Assembly (NCBI RefSeq): GCF_009900715.1
Contig: NZ_JAAAJC010000001.1
Coordinates: forward strand, 1,167,216-1,231,215
Length of the DNA stretch: 64,000 nucleotides
Direction of reading: 5' to 3'
Source: Halococcus salsus
GTDB lineage: Archaea; Halobacteriota; Halobacteria; Halobacteriales; Halococcaceae
Below are positions 1-8,716 of this stretch, one piece after another. Every line of letters begins with the position of its first letter. Within the stretch, counting starts at the first letter, position 1. The notes beneath the pieces are model-generated. The model was not told where the DNA came from. It saw only the letters and a program-made list of their open reading frames with translations, and made no database searches. The position numbers were made by a program, and so were the translations under genes.

Positions 1-28
1 GCTTGCTGGCGCGGCTCCGGGCGCTGTT

Positions 29-1111
29 CTAGTCGCGCTCCGCGCCGACGCGTTCGGCTGGTGGATCGGCGGACGGGTCGCGCTTCGGTGACCGGTCCGG
101 CTCGTCGGCCGATCCGGCCCGCTCCATCGAACTGCCGGGCCGGCGGTAGTCCGTCCGCGGGCGGTCGGTCGCCTCCCGGTCGAGCAGCGCCTCGAACCGT
201 CGGGTCTGTTCGCGGTTGATCGCGAGGATCATGTCCGAGAGCACGCCGAAGATCACCAGTTGGACGCCGACGATGATGGCGAAGGCCGCCGCGACCGCGA
301 GCACCTCGTGGGAGACCCGGAGGGTGACCCACTCGACGAAGACGTAGGCCGCGACGGCGACCCCAGCGATCCCCGAGAGCACGCCTGCGCTCCCGAAGTA
401 GAAGAGCGGGTTGTTGGTTTTCGCCAGCCGGTAGAGCGTGAGGAGGATCTTCGCGCCGTCGCGGACGGGTCTGAGGTTGGTCTCGGAGTTCTCGGGGCGG
501 GCGTGATACTCTATCGGTACTACCGTGAGGGGAACCCCGTGTTTGACGCACTCGACGGCGAGTTCGGTCTCGATACCGAAGCCGTCCGAGCGCGGGTCAC
601 ACTGCTCGAACGACTCGCGAGTGAACGCGCGGTAGCCGCTCAGCACGTCGCCGACGTCGCGACCGTGGATCGAGCGGAACGCCCGGTTGATCAGCCGGTT
701 CCCGACGCCGTTGAACCGGGTCATCGCGCCGTCGGCCATGTCGGCGTAGCGGTCGCCGACGACGTGGTCGGCTTCCCCGGTGAGGAGGGGTTCGAGGAGC
801 GCGTCGGCGTCGGCCGGACGGTACGTGCCGTCGCCGTCGAGCATCAGGAGGTAGGGAGCCGTCGAGCGCGCGACGCCCTCGCGAACCGCCTGGCCCTTGC
901 CGGTGCCCCGCCCTTGTCCGGACTGCTCGACGACGCGCGCGCCGTTCTCGCGTGCGATCGCGACCGTGTCGTCGGTCGAGTGGCCGTCGACCACGAGCAC
1001 GTCCTCGAACCCCCGTTCGCGGAACTCGCCGACGACGTCGCCGATCGTCGCGGCCTCGTTGTAGGTCGGGATCAGCACGCAGACGTCGCCGCGGTCGACC
1101 ATTTCACCCAC
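29..1111 (-). CDS. aglJ: AglJ-like dolichyl-phosphate glycosyltransferase (GT2)
   Basis: Predicted to add the first sugar to dolichyl phosphate at the cytoplasmic face of the membrane, starting the lipid-linked glycan that AglB later transfers to protein. The N-terminal 220 residues are a GT-A family 2 domain with the opening strand CVLIPTYNEA and the DxD-type motif LDGDGTY at about residues 91-97. Two hydrophobic segments follow at about 238-258 and 268-293, then a charged, disordered tail, as in Haloferax AglJ. A second ATG three codons in (1102) is equally possible as a start. It lies at the edge of a glycosylation cluster ending in aglB, which supports the assignment. The exact sugar donor cannot be read from sequence. 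Confidence 0.82.
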   Translation of the reverse strand: MGEMVDRGDVCVLIPTYNEAATIGDVVGEFRERGFEDVLVVDGHSTDDTVAIARENGARVVEQSGQGRGTGKGQAVREGVARSTAPYLLMLDGDGTYRPADADALLEPLLTGEADHVVGDRYADMADGAMTRFNGVGNRLINRAFRSIHGRDVGDVLSGYRAFTRESFEQCDPRSDGFGIETELAVECVKHGVPLTVVPIEYHARPENSETNLRPVRDGAKILLTLYRLAKTNNPLFYFGSAGVLSGIAGVAVAAYVFVEWVTLRVSHEVLAVAAAFAIIVGVQLVIFGVLSDMILAINREQTRRFEALLDREATDRPRTDYRRPGSSMERAGSADEPDRSPKRDPSADPPAERVGAERD

Positions 1112-1236
1112 GTCGGCGACCCACGCGCAAAACCCTTCGGACTCGGTCGAACGCCGTCTCGAAGCCGCTTCCGACGGGGACCACCCCTGCCGACGAATGA
1201 CAGCGCGTTTAGGGGCCTGGCGACGAAGGGGCGGGT

Positions 1237-2109
1237 ATGAGCGACCCGACGGGGACCCTCGCCGACCTGGGTCTCACGGAGTACGAACGGCGGGCGCTGG
1301 CCGAGCTGTTCGAGCTCGGTCGGACCACCGCGCCGACGCTCGCGGGAGCGACCGGGGTGCCGAAGGCTCGTATCTACGGGGTGTTGGAATCGCTCTCCGA
1401 CCAGGGCTTCGTCGAGGTGATACCCGGACGGCCGAAGGAGTACCACGCCCGGTCGCCGGCGGAGGTGCTCGACCGGGCGACCGAGAATCGCCGTCGGGAG
1501 TACGAGGCCTTCCGCGAGGAGGTCGAGGGGTCGCGCGAGGCCTTCCTCGCGGAGTTCGGCCCGCGATACGACGACGCGGTCGAGAGCCGGGACGACGAGC
1601 TGTTCTCGGTCGTGGACGTCGGCGAGCCGAGCGAGGCCGAGGCGCGCCGGCTCTACCGTACCGCCGAGACGGAGGTCCACGTCATCACGACGAGCTTCGA
1701 GTACCTCCCGACCGTCGAGACCGCGCTCGAAGAGGCCCTCGACAGGGGGATCGCGGTCCGGGTGCTCATGCTCCACCCCGACCACGTCCCGGGCGGGGAG
1801 CGCTCGCCCGCGGAGAAACGCGAGGTACAGGCCGGGATCGTCGACCGCCTCGCGACGGCGTACCCGGCGGTCGAGATCCGCTTTTCGACCGGCAAACTCC
1901 CGTGGCGCGGCACGTTCCGCGACCCGAGCGTGGCCTACGACTCGGGCGAAGCGGTTCTGCTCGTCGAGGAGAACGACGTCCCGAACGCGATCCGACAGGC
2001 CGCCGTCACGAGCAACGGCTCGTTCGTCGCCGGTCTCGAACGCTACTTCGAACTGATCTGGGAGTACGAGAGCTTGGCCGAGTACCCGGACCCGTCGCCG
2101 TCGAACTGA
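1237..2109 (+). CDS. TrmB-family transcriptional regulator
   Basis: A sugar-type archaeal regulator. Residues 1-75 form a winged helix (LADLGLTEYERRAL, then a recognition region around GVPKARIYGVLESL) typical of TrmB/Sugar-specific regulators. A short helical linker (about 80-110) leads to a phospholipase-D-like regulatory domain (about 140-285), the arrangement seen in TrmB-like proteins that bind DNA as dimers. The gene is divergent from aglJ across 125 bp and convergent with the sulfatase-fold gene at 2119, so it may control the surface-glycan genes, but no operator was identified. The effector is unknown. Confidence 0.85.
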   Translation: MSDPTGTLADLGLTEYERRALAELFELGRTTAPTLAGATGVPKARIYGVLESLSDQGFVEVIPGRPKEYHARSPAEVLDRATENRRREYEAFREEVEGSREAFLAEFGPRYDDAVESRDDELFSVVDVGEPSEAEARRLYRTAETEVHVITTSFEYLPTVETALEEALDRGIAVRVLMLHPDHVPGGERSPAEKREVQAGIVDRLATAYPAVEIRFSTGKLPWRGTFRDPSVAYDSGEAVLLVEENDVPNAIRQAAVTSNGSFVAGLERYFELIWEYESLAEYPDPSPSN

Positions 2110-2118
2110 CCCGGGTGA

Positions 2119-3066
2119 CTACGTCCGTTCGTCCTCGGTGTAGCCGAGCGCCGCCAACCGCTCCTCGACCGCCGACGACGTTTCGCCCGACCCTTCATCC
2201 GCCGGTCGCGGGTCGGGCTCGCGGGTGTGGCGGTCGGTCGCGCTCGTCACGAACCACGGTACCTCGCGAAGAACGCTGAGAGGAACGTTCGGGTGGCCGT
2301 AGATACCCCACTCGCCCGCCGCGTTGCCGTGGTCGGCGGAGATAGCTACCCGGTCGGCATCGAGGTTCTCGAGGAGGACGGCCACGTCGTCGAGGACGTA
2401 TCGAAGGTTCGCGGCGTAGGCGCGCCAGACTTCTCGCCGCGTGAACTCGCCGCGCCGGAGACCCTGCCAGGCCATCTCGCGACCGTCGCGCCATTCGTCG
2501 AGGGTCGAGACGTCGCCGAGCGGCCGCGGCACGCTCGGGAAGTGCGGTTGCATGTAGTGGACGATGAGCCGACCATCCGAATCGAGGTGGTCACGGCCCG
2601 CCCGGATCGCCCGGTCGGTGACGGTTCGTGCGGGCACGATCCCGACCCCGTCGTCCCAGCCGTCGCGCCAGACCTCGTCGAGGACGCGGAACCAGTCGGC
2701 GTCGAGGTACTGGTGCGTGAACGGGTTCGCACTGACGTGGACGGTGTCCGCCATCTCCTCTTCGTACCCATCGGAGAACGTCCGCTCCAGCCACTCGTAG
2801 GAGGTCGACCCTGGCGAGCGGTGGATGCCGGGTGAATCGAGGAAGTCGTAGGCCGGCGCGACCCCGCGCATGAGGTCGGCCCGGCAACCGTCGAGGATCA
2901 GGAGGGCGTCCCAGTCGCGGTCGTAGACGTTCACGCCGGGCTCGACGAAGCGGTCCGCCCGCCGGAGCGCACCGACCCGGAGTTCGTAGGCGCTCTCGTG
3001 GACGCCGGCCATCCCATCGCGGGCGACTCGCGCCCGGGTTTCGTCGATCCAGTCGGCGAGCGTCAT
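2119..3066 (-). CDS. Sulfatase-fold (alkaline phosphatase superfamily) protein, short form
   Basis: A 315-residue member of the sulfatase/alkaline phosphatase superfamily. The first metal-binding strand is visible as ALLILDGCRADL (about residues 54-65) and a distal metal motif as ISADHGNAAGEWG near residue 245. No CxPSR formylglycine signature is present, so sulfate ester hydrolysis by the standard mechanism is unlikely. Haloarchaeal glycan clusters often carry such proteins, and a phosphodiesterase or phosphotransferase acting on a polyprenyl-linked or surface glycan is the likelier role. It runs in the same direction as 3127-4380, with a 60-bp gap, suggesting co-transcription. Confidence 0.7.
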   Translation of the reverse strand: MTLADWIDETRARVARDGMAGVHESAYELRVGALRRADRFVEPGVNVYDRDWDALLILDGCRADLMRGVAPAYDFLDSPGIHRSPGSTSYEWLERTFSDGYEEEMADTVHVSANPFTHQYLDADWFRVLDEVWRDGWDDGVGIVPARTVTDRAIRAGRDHLDSDGRLIVHYMQPHFPSVPRPLGDVSTLDEWRDGREMAWQGLRRGEFTRREVWRAYAANLRYVLDDVAVLLENLDADRVAISADHGNAAGEWGIYGHPNVPLSVLREVPWFVTSATDRHTREPDPRPADEGSGETSSAVEERLAALGYTEDERT

Positions 3067-3126
3067 CGTCTCGACAACCTCGATCCACTCCCAAAGGTCT
3101 GTCGGGGTCGGTTCAAGGGGACCAGT

Positions 3127-4380
3127 TCAGCGGTAGCCGAGCGCGCGGAGCCGGTCGTCGATCGCGAGGCGTTCGGTGGCGACGCCCTCGGACTCGGGGA
3201 GTCGGCTCGCGAGCGCGCGTAGACGATGGGGGTCGGGGTCGTCGGCCGGCGCGCGCTCGGCGGGGTCGGCGACGAGGTCGTAGAGTTCGGGGTCCCAGTC
3301 GCGGTTCGGGTACTCGACGTACTTCTCCGTCGAGGTTCGAAGGGCACGAACCCAGTTCTGCTTCCCGCGGAGCGCCGCGCCGCAGGCCCGGATGTAAGCC
3401 TCGCGGTCGTCGATTCCTTCGTCCGTCGGATCGCGCAGCGACTCGCCGTCGATACTCGCCTCCCAGTCGAACCCGAGCGCGTCGAGCAGCGTCGGGAAGG
3501 TGTCCACTTGGCGACAGACAGCGGTCTCGCGACCCGGTTCGATGTCGGGCCCCGAGAGGACGAGTGGGACGTTCGCGACGTGGTCGAAGACCGTCTCGCC
3601 GTGACCGTTCTCGACGAAGTGGTCGTGGATCGGTGCGGGTGCGAGGCTCTCCGTGAGGCGGTCGAGCCCCCGTTCCATCCTCCGAGTATCGACGCCGAAC
3701 TCGTAGCGGACCTTGTCACGAGCGCGCTTCGTGACCCGGCGGAGGGGGTTGTGCCGCCACGTGATGCTCTCGCCGTGGTCGCCACAGAGCGCGACCACCG
3801 TGTTCTCGGGAACCGATTCGAGGAGGCGTTCGAGATGCGAGTCGAGCGCCGAGAGCGCGCGTTCGTAGGGCCAGCGACCGTACTCCTCGCTGTCGAAGTT
3901 CGGTGGAACCGTGATGGGTTCGTGGAGCTCCCAGAGGTGGAGATAACAGAAGGCGGGCTCCTCGGCTGCGAGCCGCGTTTCGAGTCCGGTCGGCTCCCAG
4001 CCGTCGAACAACGACTCGGTGTTCTCGCGGTAGCGGTAGGTGTCGAACCCCCGGTCGAGGTCGGTGTCGGCCACCAGCGGGCCGGTGACGAACGCGGTGG
4101 TGTCGTAGCCCGCCGCGGAGAGTCGTTCGGCCAGCGTCGAGACGTCGGGCGCGAGTCGGGCCTCCCGGAGCGAGCGGACGCCGTTTCCCTCGGCGTAGCG
4201 GCCAGTCATCATGCTCGCGACACAGGGGGTCGTCGTGGTGGCCGACGCGAAACAGTTGGCGTACGAGCGCCCACGCGCGACGAACGAGTCGAGAAACGGG
4301 GTCTCACCCCAGCTGTCGTCGATCGCGTCGCCGCGCAGACAGTCGACACAGAGGAGAAGCAGGTTCGGCGTGTCGGGCAT
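3127..4380 (-). CDS. Sulfatase-fold hydrolase with Thr at the nucleophile position
   Basis: A 417-residue alkaline phosphatase superfamily enzyme. The start LLLLCVDCLRGD carries the first metal-binding Asp, and VVALCGDHGES (about residue 223) the second site. Where true sulfatases have CxPSR followed by A-S-x-x-T-G, this protein reads TTPCV then ASMMTG, so the nucleophile position is Thr instead of Cys/Ser. This points to phosphatase, phosphodiesterase or transferase chemistry and not FGly-dependent sulfatase activity. There is no clear signal peptide, so it probably acts in the cytoplasm on a glycan intermediate. It sits between the flippase gene and another sulfatase-fold gene in a minus-strand run. 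Confidence 0.75.
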   Translation of the reverse strand: MPDTPNLLLLCVDCLRGDAIDDSWGETPFLDSFVARGRSYANCFASATTTTPCVASMMTGRYAEGNGVRSLREARLAPDVSTLAERLSAAGYDTTAFVTGPLVADTDLDRGFDTYRYRENTESLFDGWEPTGLETRLAAEEPAFCYLHLWELHEPITVPPNFDSEEYGRWPYERALSALDSHLERLLESVPENTVVALCGDHGESITWRHNPLRRVTKRARDKVRYEFGVDTRRMERGLDRLTESLAPAPIHDHFVENGHGETVFDHVANVPLVLSGPDIEPGRETAVCRQVDTFPTLLDALGFDWEASIDGESLRDPTDEGIDDREAYIRACGAALRGKQNWVRALRTSTEKYVEYPNRDWDPELYDLVADPAERAPADDPDPHRLRALASRLPESEGVATERLAIDDRLRALGYR

Positions 4381-4434
4381 CGAGTTGGTGTGGGTTGCGG
4401 AGGGGCGGGCTTCAAAACATCGATGGAAGCGGGC

Positions 4435-5853
4435 TCAGGGGATGGGGAGGTTCCGCCGAACCGTGGCGCGAAACCGGTTCGAGAGCCCGACGAGCCCGAC
4501 GAAGTAGACCGCCCCGCCGAACGTGACTAGGCCGACCGTCCACGGCACGCCGGCGGGTGCGGGGCCGCGGGCCGCGAGAACCACGACGCCCATCGCGACG
4601 GCGGCGACGGCCTGGTTCGCGAGTTCGCGGGCGGGTATCGGAACGGCGATGACCTTTCGGAGTAGGGCGTAGCCGAGGACGAGTCCTACCGCCGCCGAGG
4701 TCGTGGTGGCGACCGCCGCGCCGAGCCAGCCGAAGGCGTAGACGAGACCGAGGTTGAGGACGAGGTTGGTGGCGACGAAGACCACGTTGACCCGGAAGGC
4801 GGCGTCGGGGCGGTCGACGGCCGCGAGGACGTTGGTGAGCTGGGACTCGTAGACGTAGAGCAAGCGCCCCACGACGAGCACGACGAGGACGGCGTAGCCC
4901 CGGGCGAACTCCCCGCCGTAGATCGCGAGCACCCGGTCGCCGACGACGAGACAGCCGACGAGGCCGGGCACCACGAACAGCCCCGAGAAGGCGATCGAGT
5001 CGTCGATCAGCCCACGGATCGCCTCCCGGTTCTCGGCGCTCGACAGCCGGCTGATAGCGGGAAAGAGCGTGGTGCTCACCGACGCGCCGAACACCGCGAG
5101 GATCGAGGCGAGGTTCCAGGCGACCTCGTAGATCCCGATCCGGCTCGAACTCACGGCAAAAATTGGAATCGCGAGCACGAGGGTGTCCATCGAGGCGAAG
5201 GTCCGTGATTCGAGCCCCGAGAACCACGAGTACTTGGCGTAGTCGAGCATGCTCGCGACCTGTGCGCGGGTCGGGAGCCGCGGTCGGAGACCGAGCAGTG
5301 CGATACCCACCATGCCCGTGACGAATTCCGCCGCCGCGAATCCCGTCAGGAGCCACTTGACCGTGCCGAGGCCAACGACCACGACCCCGATCTGGAGGAG
5401 GCCGCGAAGCAGGCGGTCGAACGGCCCGAGGAGCGAGGAGAGGTCTACTCGATGGCGGCCTTCGAGCGCGGCCCGGACCTGCCAGACGAGGAGTCCAGTG
5501 AAGAGGAGGACGACCAGGAGAATCGCGGCGTCGGTCCGGAGATAGTCGTTGACCGGGCCGCGGAAGATCAGGATCGCCGCCGCGAGGAGGACGAACGCGA
5601 ACGTCTGCAGCGAGAGCCCGCCGCCGAAGAAGTTCGCCTCGTCGGAGCCCTCGCTGATGCGCTTTCGGGTCGCCATCTGGATGCCCTGGCCGCCGAGGAC
5701 CTTCCCCCAGACCACGACGGCCGCGACGAGGTAGTACTCCCCGAGCACCGCGCTCCCGAGTTCGCGCGCGAGGTAGATCGTCACCACGAAGCCGAAGACC
5801 GAGGTCGCGACCTCCGAGACGAAGTTGACGACGGAGGTCTGGCCGATCCGCAT
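4435..5853 (-). CDS. Oligosaccharide flippase (MOP/Wzx superfamily)
   Basis: A polytopic membrane protein of about 472 residues with 12-14 hydrophobic segments, beginning with an amphipathic helix and the segment ATSVFGFVVTIYLAREL, typical of Wzx/polysaccharide-export flippases and of haloarchaeal AglR. It is expected to move the lipid-linked glycan, or assist its movement, across the cytoplasmic membrane before AglB transfer. The ATG at 5853 (MRIGQTS) is preferred; a GTG at 5877 would add eight residues. It is transcribed with the sulfatase-fold genes on either side. Confidence 0.8.
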   Translation of the reverse strand: MRIGQTSVVNFVSEVATSVFGFVVTIYLARELGSAVLGEYYLVAAVVVWGKVLGGQGIQMATRKRISEGSDEANFFGGGLSLQTFAFVLLAAAILIFRGPVNDYLRTDAAILLVVLLFTGLLVWQVRAALEGRHRVDLSSLLGPFDRLLRGLLQIGVVVVGLGTVKWLLTGFAAAEFVTGMVGIALLGLRPRLPTRAQVASMLDYAKYSWFSGLESRTFASMDTLVLAIPIFAVSSSRIGIYEVAWNLASILAVFGASVSTTLFPAISRLSSAENREAIRGLIDDSIAFSGLFVVPGLVGCLVVGDRVLAIYGGEFARGYAVLVVLVVGRLLYVYESQLTNVLAAVDRPDAAFRVNVVFVATNLVLNLGLVYAFGWLGAAVATTTSAAVGLVLGYALLRKVIAVPIPARELANQAVAAVAMGVVVLAARGPAPAGVPWTVGLVTFGGAVYFVGLVGLSNRFRATVRRNLPIP

Positions 5854-5919
5854 CAGCGACTCACGGGACCCACCCACGCGTCCCTGGGTTGGAGGATCGC
5901 GGGGGAGACACGCGCGTCA

Positions 5920-7290
5920 TCACTCCGCGTAGCCGAGGTCGCGGAGGCGCTGTTTCGTGGTCTCGTCCATCGCCACGGTCGAGAGGTCGTCGTCGGTCGC
6001 GACTATCGTCCGGCGGTGGTCGTCGAGGATCGCCTCGATGCGCTCGCACTCGTCGGGGTGGTCGGCCGCGACGTCCGCCTCTTCGTCGGGATCACTCCGA
6101 AGATCGTAGAGCGCGCCCGTCCCGTCGCGCTCGACGTACTTCCAGCGACGGTCGCGGTAGGCGTAGCGGTGCTCGCCCTCGCCGGTGTTCTCGGCCGACC
6201 AATCCCCGACGACGTGCTCGCGCGGCCACTCCCCGGTTCCGTCGAGCAGCGGGCGAAGGCTGTGGCCGTGGAAGGCTTCGGACTGCGTCCCGCCCGCGTA
6301 GTCCACGATGGTCGGGGTCAGGTCGAGCAGTCCGACGAGTTCGTCGTGCGTCTTCGGCTCGTTGGCTCCGGTTCCGGGGTCGACCACCAGCGGGACGTGG
6401 AGCACCTCGTCGAAGAAGGTCTGTGAGTGGCCGAACTCTCCATGCTCGCCGAGCGCTTCACCGTGGTCGGCGGTGAGTACGATCATGGTGTCCTCGCCCC
6501 AGTTGCGGCGGACGGAATCGACGAGGCGACCGATCTCGGCATCGGCGAAGCGGGTCTCGGCGTCGTAGAGGTCGATCAGGGTCTCGCGTTCGTCGGGGGT
6601 CAGGTTTTCGGGGTCCTCAACCATCGTCCGACGGAGGCGCACCGCCTCGCGTTCGTCCACCGGGTCGAACCCCAGGGCGCGCTGGTGGCGCTCGGGTGGG
6701 AGGTAGGGGTGGTGGACGTCCATGTAGTGGACCCAACCGAATCGCGGCCCTTCGGACTGTTTTTCGGCCCACGCGAGTGCCTTGTCGGTGATCTCGTCGG
6801 CGCGGACGTAGGCCGAGCCGAAGGAGAGGCCGGCCTCCTTCTCGGCGGTGTCGACCGCGCCCGAGAGGAGTCGGTAGAGCGCGCCGTCCTCGTCGAGTCG
6901 GCTCTTGACGACCTGCTTGAGTCGTGCGAGCTGGGAGGGATCCGTTTTGGAATCGAAGAAGCGGTCGAAGCCGCGGTCGTAGCCGAACTCCGCCGAGAGA
7001 TAGAGGTTCGAGTGAAAGCCGGCGGTGCGATAGGCATCGGGGAGCGCCTCGGGGAGGAGGGTCTGGTTTTCGGAGACCCGCTCGTAACCGCCGTACATCA
7101 GCGCCGTCGCGGAGGTCAGGATCGAGGGGAAGGAGGCGCGGGTCGCGCACGCGTGGGCGAACGCGTTCTCGAAGCGGTGGCCGCCGGCCGCGAGCGCGTC
7201 GATGGCCGGGGTCGTCTCGCGGCCGTAGCCGTAGCAGGAGAGGTGGTCGGCCCGGAGCGAGTCGACGGTGATGAACAGCACGTCTCGCAT
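5920..7290 (-). CDS. Sulfatase-fold hydrolase with Thr at the nucleophile position
   Basis: A 456-residue sulfatase-superfamily protein. Landmarks are the first metal site FITVDSLRADHL near the N-terminus, the HxxD-type lid HYMDVHHPYLPP, the second metal strand VLTADHGEALGEHGEFGH, and a C-terminal region with YRDRRWKYV. The expected CxPSR element is replaced by TRASF before P-S-I-L-T, again Thr at the nucleophile site and no formylglycine cysteine. The ATG at 7290 is chosen because it starts directly at the conserved first strand; longer in-frame starts would add a basic, low-complexity stretch from the repeat-like intergenic region. Probably acts on the glycans made by neighbouring genes. 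Confidence 0.75.
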   Translation of the reverse strand: MRDVLFITVDSLRADHLSCYGYGRETTPAIDALAAGGHRFENAFAHACATRASFPSILTSATALMYGGYERVSENQTLLPEALPDAYRTAGFHSNLYLSAEFGYDRGFDRFFDSKTDPSQLARLKQVVKSRLDEDGALYRLLSGAVDTAEKEAGLSFGSAYVRADEITDKALAWAEKQSEGPRFGWVHYMDVHHPYLPPERHQRALGFDPVDEREAVRLRRTMVEDPENLTPDERETLIDLYDAETRFADAEIGRLVDSVRRNWGEDTMIVLTADHGEALGEHGEFGHSQTFFDEVLHVPLVVDPGTGANEPKTHDELVGLLDLTPTIVDYAGGTQSEAFHGHSLRPLLDGTGEWPREHVVGDWSAENTGEGEHRYAYRDRRWKYVERDGTGALYDLRSDPDEEADVAADHPDECERIEAILDDHRRTIVATDDDLSTVAMDETTKQRLRDLGYAE

Positions 7291-7768
7291 CGTTCGTTTC
7301 GAGTCCTCCCTACGGCTTTGAGTACCTTTCCCTCCGTCGTCGGTCGGGTTTTCGACGGACGAACTGGCTCGGTAGGAGGTCGGTGCGGTGGTGGTGTAGT
7401 GCGGGTGCGGTGGTGGTGCGGTTACGATACGGGATGCTGTGGCGCGCGCTCGCGACCGGTCCGAACGAGAGTGAGGGCCGGTCGCGGACACTGTGCGAGG
7501 GATGAGCACCGCAGGGAGCGGTGCGAGGTTCGACTGAAAGGAGAACCTCGATTGCGAACGGGGAACGAAGTGACCCGTGAGCGAAGCGAGCGAGGAGCGC
7601 AGTCGGCTGGGGAGGCGTGTGGCTGTCGTGGGGCGGTGCTGTGCGGTCTCTCGTTTGCGTCGGGTATTGCCATCGCCGCATCAGTCATCAACTATCCACC
7701 CGGTCGTCTGCGTCAAGCCCGAACGGAAAAGGCGTTAACCCACGCTCCTCGACAGCAAAACGAGAACC
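7291..7768. other. Gene-free divergent region with repeat-like sequence
   Basis: A 478-bp spacer between divergent genes. Short open frames are present on both strands but lack recognisable domains and show repetitive codon patterns (runs of GGTGCGGTGGTGG and GAGCGAAGCGAGCGAGG). The segment at 7641-7667 is nearly the same as 16532-16557, upstream of tyrA. It must hold the promoters for both flanking genes, but no convincing TATA box stands out. Confidence 0.6.
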
Positions 7769-8713
7769 GTGCCGAAGACCGTCTCGCTCCCGCGCTCGCT
7801 CCAAACAGGCGGCGGCCCGCTCGTCTCGGTTGTCGTCCCGACCTACGGCGACGCCGAGTACCTCCCCGAGGCGCTCGAATCCATCGCGAACCAGACCCAC
7901 CGAAATATCGAGATAATCGTCGTCGATAGTTCGGGCGTGGACTGGCTCCATGACCTCGCCGATCGGGTCGAGGGATTCGAGTACGTCGAACAGGAGCCGC
8001 GGGGGTTGGCGGCGGCGCGGAATCGAGGGCTCGACGCCGCGACGGGCGAGGTGGTCGGATTCCTCGATGCCGACGACCGGTGGTGTCCCGAGAAACTCGA
8101 AGCGCAGCTCGCGGCGCTCGACGCCGGTGCCGATATCGTCTACTCGGACGTCTCCCTCCTCGAAAGTGGGACGAAACGCTATCAGTCATCGTTGCCGATC
8201 GAGAACCCCGACACCCATCACATCGACTTCCTCTACGAGGGCGGCGTGCCGATGCCGACCGTCGTCGCCCGCCGGGAGTGCTTCGACGACCACCGTTTCG
8301 ACGAGCGCCTGCCGGCCGTCGAGGACCGTCACCTCTGGGCTCGACTGTTCGCCCGCTATCGACCCGCCCGGGTGGCCGAACCGCTCGCGTGCTACGCCGT
8401 GCGCGAGGATTCGATGAGTTCGGACGCGGCGGTCATGTACGAATCCGAACTCGAAGTGATCGCGGACCTCTGCGACCGACTGCCGGAGCTCGAACCCCAT
8501 CGCGCGGCACTCGAACGCAAGGCCGAGTACAAACACGGGAAACGGCTGCTTCGAGCCGGCGACGCCGCGGCTGCCCGTGCTCCGCTCCGGGCGGCGCTCT
8601 CGGGCGAGCGGTCCGATCCCCGGGTTCTCGCGCTGCTCGCGGTCTCGTACCTCCCGTTCGGTCACCACCGGGCGCTCCGCGCGCTCGAACACCTCCAGGA
8701 ACGACGCCAGTAG
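7769..8713 (+). CDS. Family 2 glycosyltransferase
   Basis: A 314-residue GT-A transferase. The Rossmann-like opening VSVVVPTYGDAEYL lies at residues 19-32 and the nucleotide-sugar/metal motif FLDADDRW at 98-105. Helix-rich sequence after about residue 230 forms a C-terminal extension. The start is a GTG at 7769, six residues before the family's usual charged lead-in; no other in-frame start is better. It is presumed to elongate a surface or lipid-linked glycan. The 3' end abuts the converging GT4 gene by only 3 bp. Donor and acceptor are unknown. Confidence 0.85.
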   Translation: MPKTVSLPRSLQTGGGPLVSVVVPTYGDAEYLPEALESIANQTHRNIEIIVVDSSGVDWLHDLADRVEGFEYVEQEPRGLAAARNRGLDAATGEVVGFLDADDRWCPEKLEAQLAALDAGADIVYSDVSLLESGTKRYQSSLPIENPDTHHIDFLYEGGVPMPTVVARRECFDDHRFDERLPAVEDRHLWARLFARYRPARVAEPLACYAVREDSMSSDAAVMYESELEVIADLCDRLPELEPHRAALERKAEYKHGKRLLRAGDAAAARAPLRAALSGERSDPRVLALLAVSYLPFGHHRALRALEHLQERRQ

Positions 8714-8716
8714 GTT

